The notes beneath the pieces are model-generated. The model was given only the letters and a program-made list of their open reading frames with translations, was not told where the DNA came from and made no database searches. DNA of 64,000 bases from Hydractinia symbiolongicarpus (taxonomy: Eukaryota; Cnidaria; Hydrozoa; Anthoathecata; Hydractiniidae). The position numbers were made by a program, and so were the translations under genes. Below are positions 61,401-64,000 of this stretch, one piece after another. The stretch spans positions 30,407,501-30,471,500 of the forward strand of contig NC_079878.1 of NCBI RefSeq assembly GCF_029227915.1, in the 5' to 3' direction. Position 1 is the first letter of the stretch; each line of letters begins with the position of its first letter.

Positions 61401-61740
61401 GTGAAAAAATAATTTAAAAAATCGTTCGGGAAATGAGTTTACTCACACGGTACTTTCTTTGTATACATTCGACTATACGGGCCAAGCACGGGATTTACGA
61501 GAAATCGCGGGTTTTCATTTGCCGGCGATTAAACTTCTTTTATTCAGCGTCTCATCAAAAATGAAAACATTTTTGAAAACTACAAGTCTCATGCGTTTTA
61601 GTGGTGAAAAAATAATTTAAAAAATCGTTCGGGAAATGAGTTTACTCACACGATACTTTCTTTGTATACATTCGACTATACGGCCAAGCCCGGGATTTAC
61701 GGGAAAACGCGGTTTTTCGTTTGCCGGCGATTAAACTTCT
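58240..61740 (+). repeat. Thirteen-monomer-spaced HOR block
   Basis: About 850 bp at 58240-59090 recurs at about 60876-61730. Shared variants include ACTTATTTTATTCC, TTACGAGAAATCG with TTTTCATTTGCC, CACACGATAC, and TATACGGCCAAGCCCGG followed by GGAAAACGCGG. The segment between the two blocks is ordinary monomers of other subtypes. Confidence 0.75.
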
Positions 61741-64000
61741 TTCATTAAGCGTCTCATCAAAAATGAAAACATTCCTGAAAACTACAAGTCTCATGCGTTT
61801 TAGTGGTGAAAAAATAATTTAAAAAATCGTTCGGGAAATAAGTTTACTTCCTGGGTACTTTATTTGTATACTTTTGATTATACGGGCCGAGTCCGGGATA
61901 TACGGAAAATCGCGGGTTTTCGTTTGCCGGAGATTAAACTTCCTTTATTCAGCGTCTCATCAAAAATGAAAACATTTTTGAAAACTACAAGTCTCATGCA
62001 TTTTAGTGGTGAAAAGATAATTTAAAAAATCGTTCTGGAAATGAGTTTACTCCCTGGGTATTTTGTTTGGATACTTTTGACTATACGAGCCAAGCACGGG
62101 ATTTACGGGAAATCGCGGGTTTTCGTTTGCCGGCGATTAAACTTCTTTTATTCAGCGTCTCATCAAAAATGAAAACATTTTTGAAAACTACAAGTCTCAT
62201 GCGTTTTAGTGGTGAAAAGATAATTTAAAAAATCGTTCTGGAAATGAGTTTACTCCCTGGGTATTTTCTTTGTATACTTTTGACTATACGGGCCGAGTCC
62301 GGGATTTACGGGAATTCGCGGGTTTTCGTTTGCCGGCGATTAAACTTCTTTTATTCAGCGTCTTATCAAAAATGAAAACATTTTTGAAAACTACAAGTCT
62401 CATACGTTTTAGTGGTGAAAAAATAATTTAAAAAATCCTTCTGGAAATGAGTTTACTCCCTGTGTATTTTCTTTGTATACTTTTGACTATACGGGCCGAG
62501 TCCGGGAGTTACGGGAATTCGCGGGTTTTCGTTTGCCGACGATTAAACATCTTTTATTCAGCGTCTCATCAAAAATGAAAACATTTTTGAAAACTACAAG
62601 TCTCATGCGTTTTAGTGGTGAAAAAATAATTTAAAAAATCCTTCTGGAAATGAGTTAACTCCCTGTGTATTTTCTTTGGATACTTTTGACTATACGAGCC
62701 AAGCACGGGATTTACGGGAAATCGCGGGTTTTCGTTTGCCGACGATTAAACTTCTTTTATTCAGCGTCTCATCAAAAATGAAAACATTTTTGAAAACTAC
62801 AAGTCTCATGCGTTTTAGTGGTGAAAAGATAATTTAAAAAATCGTTCTGGAAATGAGTTTACTCCCTGGGTATTTTCTTTGTATACTTTTGACTATACGG
62901 ACCGAGTCCGGGATTTACGGGAATTTGCGGGTTTTCGTTTGCCGGCAATTAAACTTCTTTTATTCAGCGTCTTATCAAAAATGAAAACATTTTTGAAAAC
63001 TACAAGTCTCATACGTTTTAGTGGTGAAAAAATAATTTAAAAAATCGTTCGGGAAATGAGTTTACTCCCTGGGTATTTTTTTTGTATACTTTTGACTATA
63101 CGGGCCGAGTCCGAGATTTACGGGAAATCGCGGGTTATCGTTTGCCGGCGATTAAACTTCTTTTATTCCGCGTCTCATCAAAAATGAAAACATTTTTGAA
63201 AACTACAAGTCTCATCCGTTTTAGTGGTGAAAAGATAATTTAAAAAATCGTTCTGAAAATGAGTTTACTCGCAGGGTACTTTCTTTGTATACTTTTGACT
63301 ATACGGCCGAGTCCGGGATTTACGGGAAATCGCGGGTTTTCGTTTGCCGGCGATTAAACTTCTTTTATTCCGCGTCTCATCAAAAATGAAAACATTTTTG
63401 AAAACTACAAGTCTCATGCGTTTTAGTGGTGAAAAAATAATTTAAAAAATTCTTCTGGAAATGAGTTTACTCCCTGTGTATTTTCTTTGTATACTTTTGA
63501 CTATACGGGCCGAGTCCGGGAATTACGGGAATTCGCGGGTTTTCGTTTGCCGGCGATTAAACATCTTTTATTAAGCGTCTCATCAAAAATGAAAACATTT
63601 TTGAAAACTACAAGTCTCGTGCGTTTTAGTGGTGAAAAGATAATTTAAAAAATCGTTCTGGAAATGAGTTTACTCGCAGGGTACTTTGTTTGTATACTTT
63701 TTGACTATACGGGCCGAGTCCGGGATTTATGGGAAATCGCGGGTTTTTGTTTGCCGGCGATTAAACTTCTTTTATTCAGCGTCTTATCAAAAATGAAAAC
63801 ATTTTTGAAAACTACAAGTCTCATGCGTTTTAGTGGTGAAAAGATAATTTAAAAAATCGTTCTGGAAATGAGTTTACTCCCTGGGTATTTTCTTTGTATA
63901 CTTTTGACTATACGGGCCGAGTCCGGGATTTACGGGAATTCGCGGGTTTTCGTTTGCCGGCGATTAAACTTCTTTTATTCAGCGTCTTATCAAAAATGAA

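Larger units (their letters stand above)
17040..64000 (+). repeat. Satellite array, right block (same family)
   Basis: This continues the same 203-bp satellite, in the same orientation and the same phase, from the transposon's right end to the end of the window (about 230 monomers). Subtypes absent from the left block appear in order: monomers with GTCACATGCG and GACTTTACTCACGGGG from about 25.8 kb, and monomers with CTCACACGGTAC from about 41.65 kb. Monomers whose predecessor ends in TATATACTCGAC or TATACATTCTAC almost always begin GGGCCAAGCACGG, so subtypes are linked across monomer boundaries, as expected for higher-order repeats. No inversion, no second transposon and no credible gene was seen. 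Short open frames arise only where the in-frame TAA of ATAATTTAAAAAATC is mutated or bypassed. Confidence 0.97.

Overview
This window is eukaryotic, probably from an invertebrate animal. About 58 kb of the 64 kb is one satellite DNA: tandem, head-to-tail monomers of about 203 bp, roughly 285 of them, all in the same orientation. The array is broken once, by a 5,875-bp DNA transposon at 11165-17039. Bacterial features (operons, ribosome binding sites, CRISPR, tRNA or rRNA genes) are absent. The transposase resembles multi-copy proteins I recall from cnidarian and other marine invertebrate genomes. That recollection could not be searched here, so the organism assignment is tentative.

Layout. 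1-11164: left satellite array. 11158-11164 and 17040-17046: a 7-bp target-site duplication around the transposon. 11165-12236: left end of the element, with a 12-bp terminal inverted repeat (TIR), a 12-bp palindrome, a nested hairpin and about 1 kb of noncoding DNA. 12237-15230: the main transposase frame (997 aa). 15116-15622: the C-terminal part of the same protein in the -1 frame (168 aa). 15623-17039: 3' flank with a possible poly(A) signal, about 165-bp diverged tandem repeats that carry CRE-type palindromes, a 10-bp hairpin and the right TIR. 17040-64000: right satellite array, a patchwork of higher-order repeats (HORs) of 6, 8, 9 and 14 monomers. Several of these are near-identical tandem copies and so recently amplified.

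The transposase has a long coiled coil, then an RNase-H-like catalytic core. Candidate acidic residues D428, D502 and E818 have nearly the spacing of hAT transposases, and a CxLH motif lies between the second and third. An SH3/Tudor-like domain is encoded at the C-terminus, across a frameshift. The TIR (TAGGCTGTTCAG) and the 7-bp duplication do not match a superfamily I can name with certainty. The copy as written cannot make one continuous protein.

The satellite supplies its own internal control. The unoccupied version of the insertion site lies 608 bp to the right of the element (17648-17661). This allows the insertion boundaries to be read directly, and it suggests an unequal exchange close to the element. 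No genes were found in the satellite arrays; short open frames there are by-products of the repeat.
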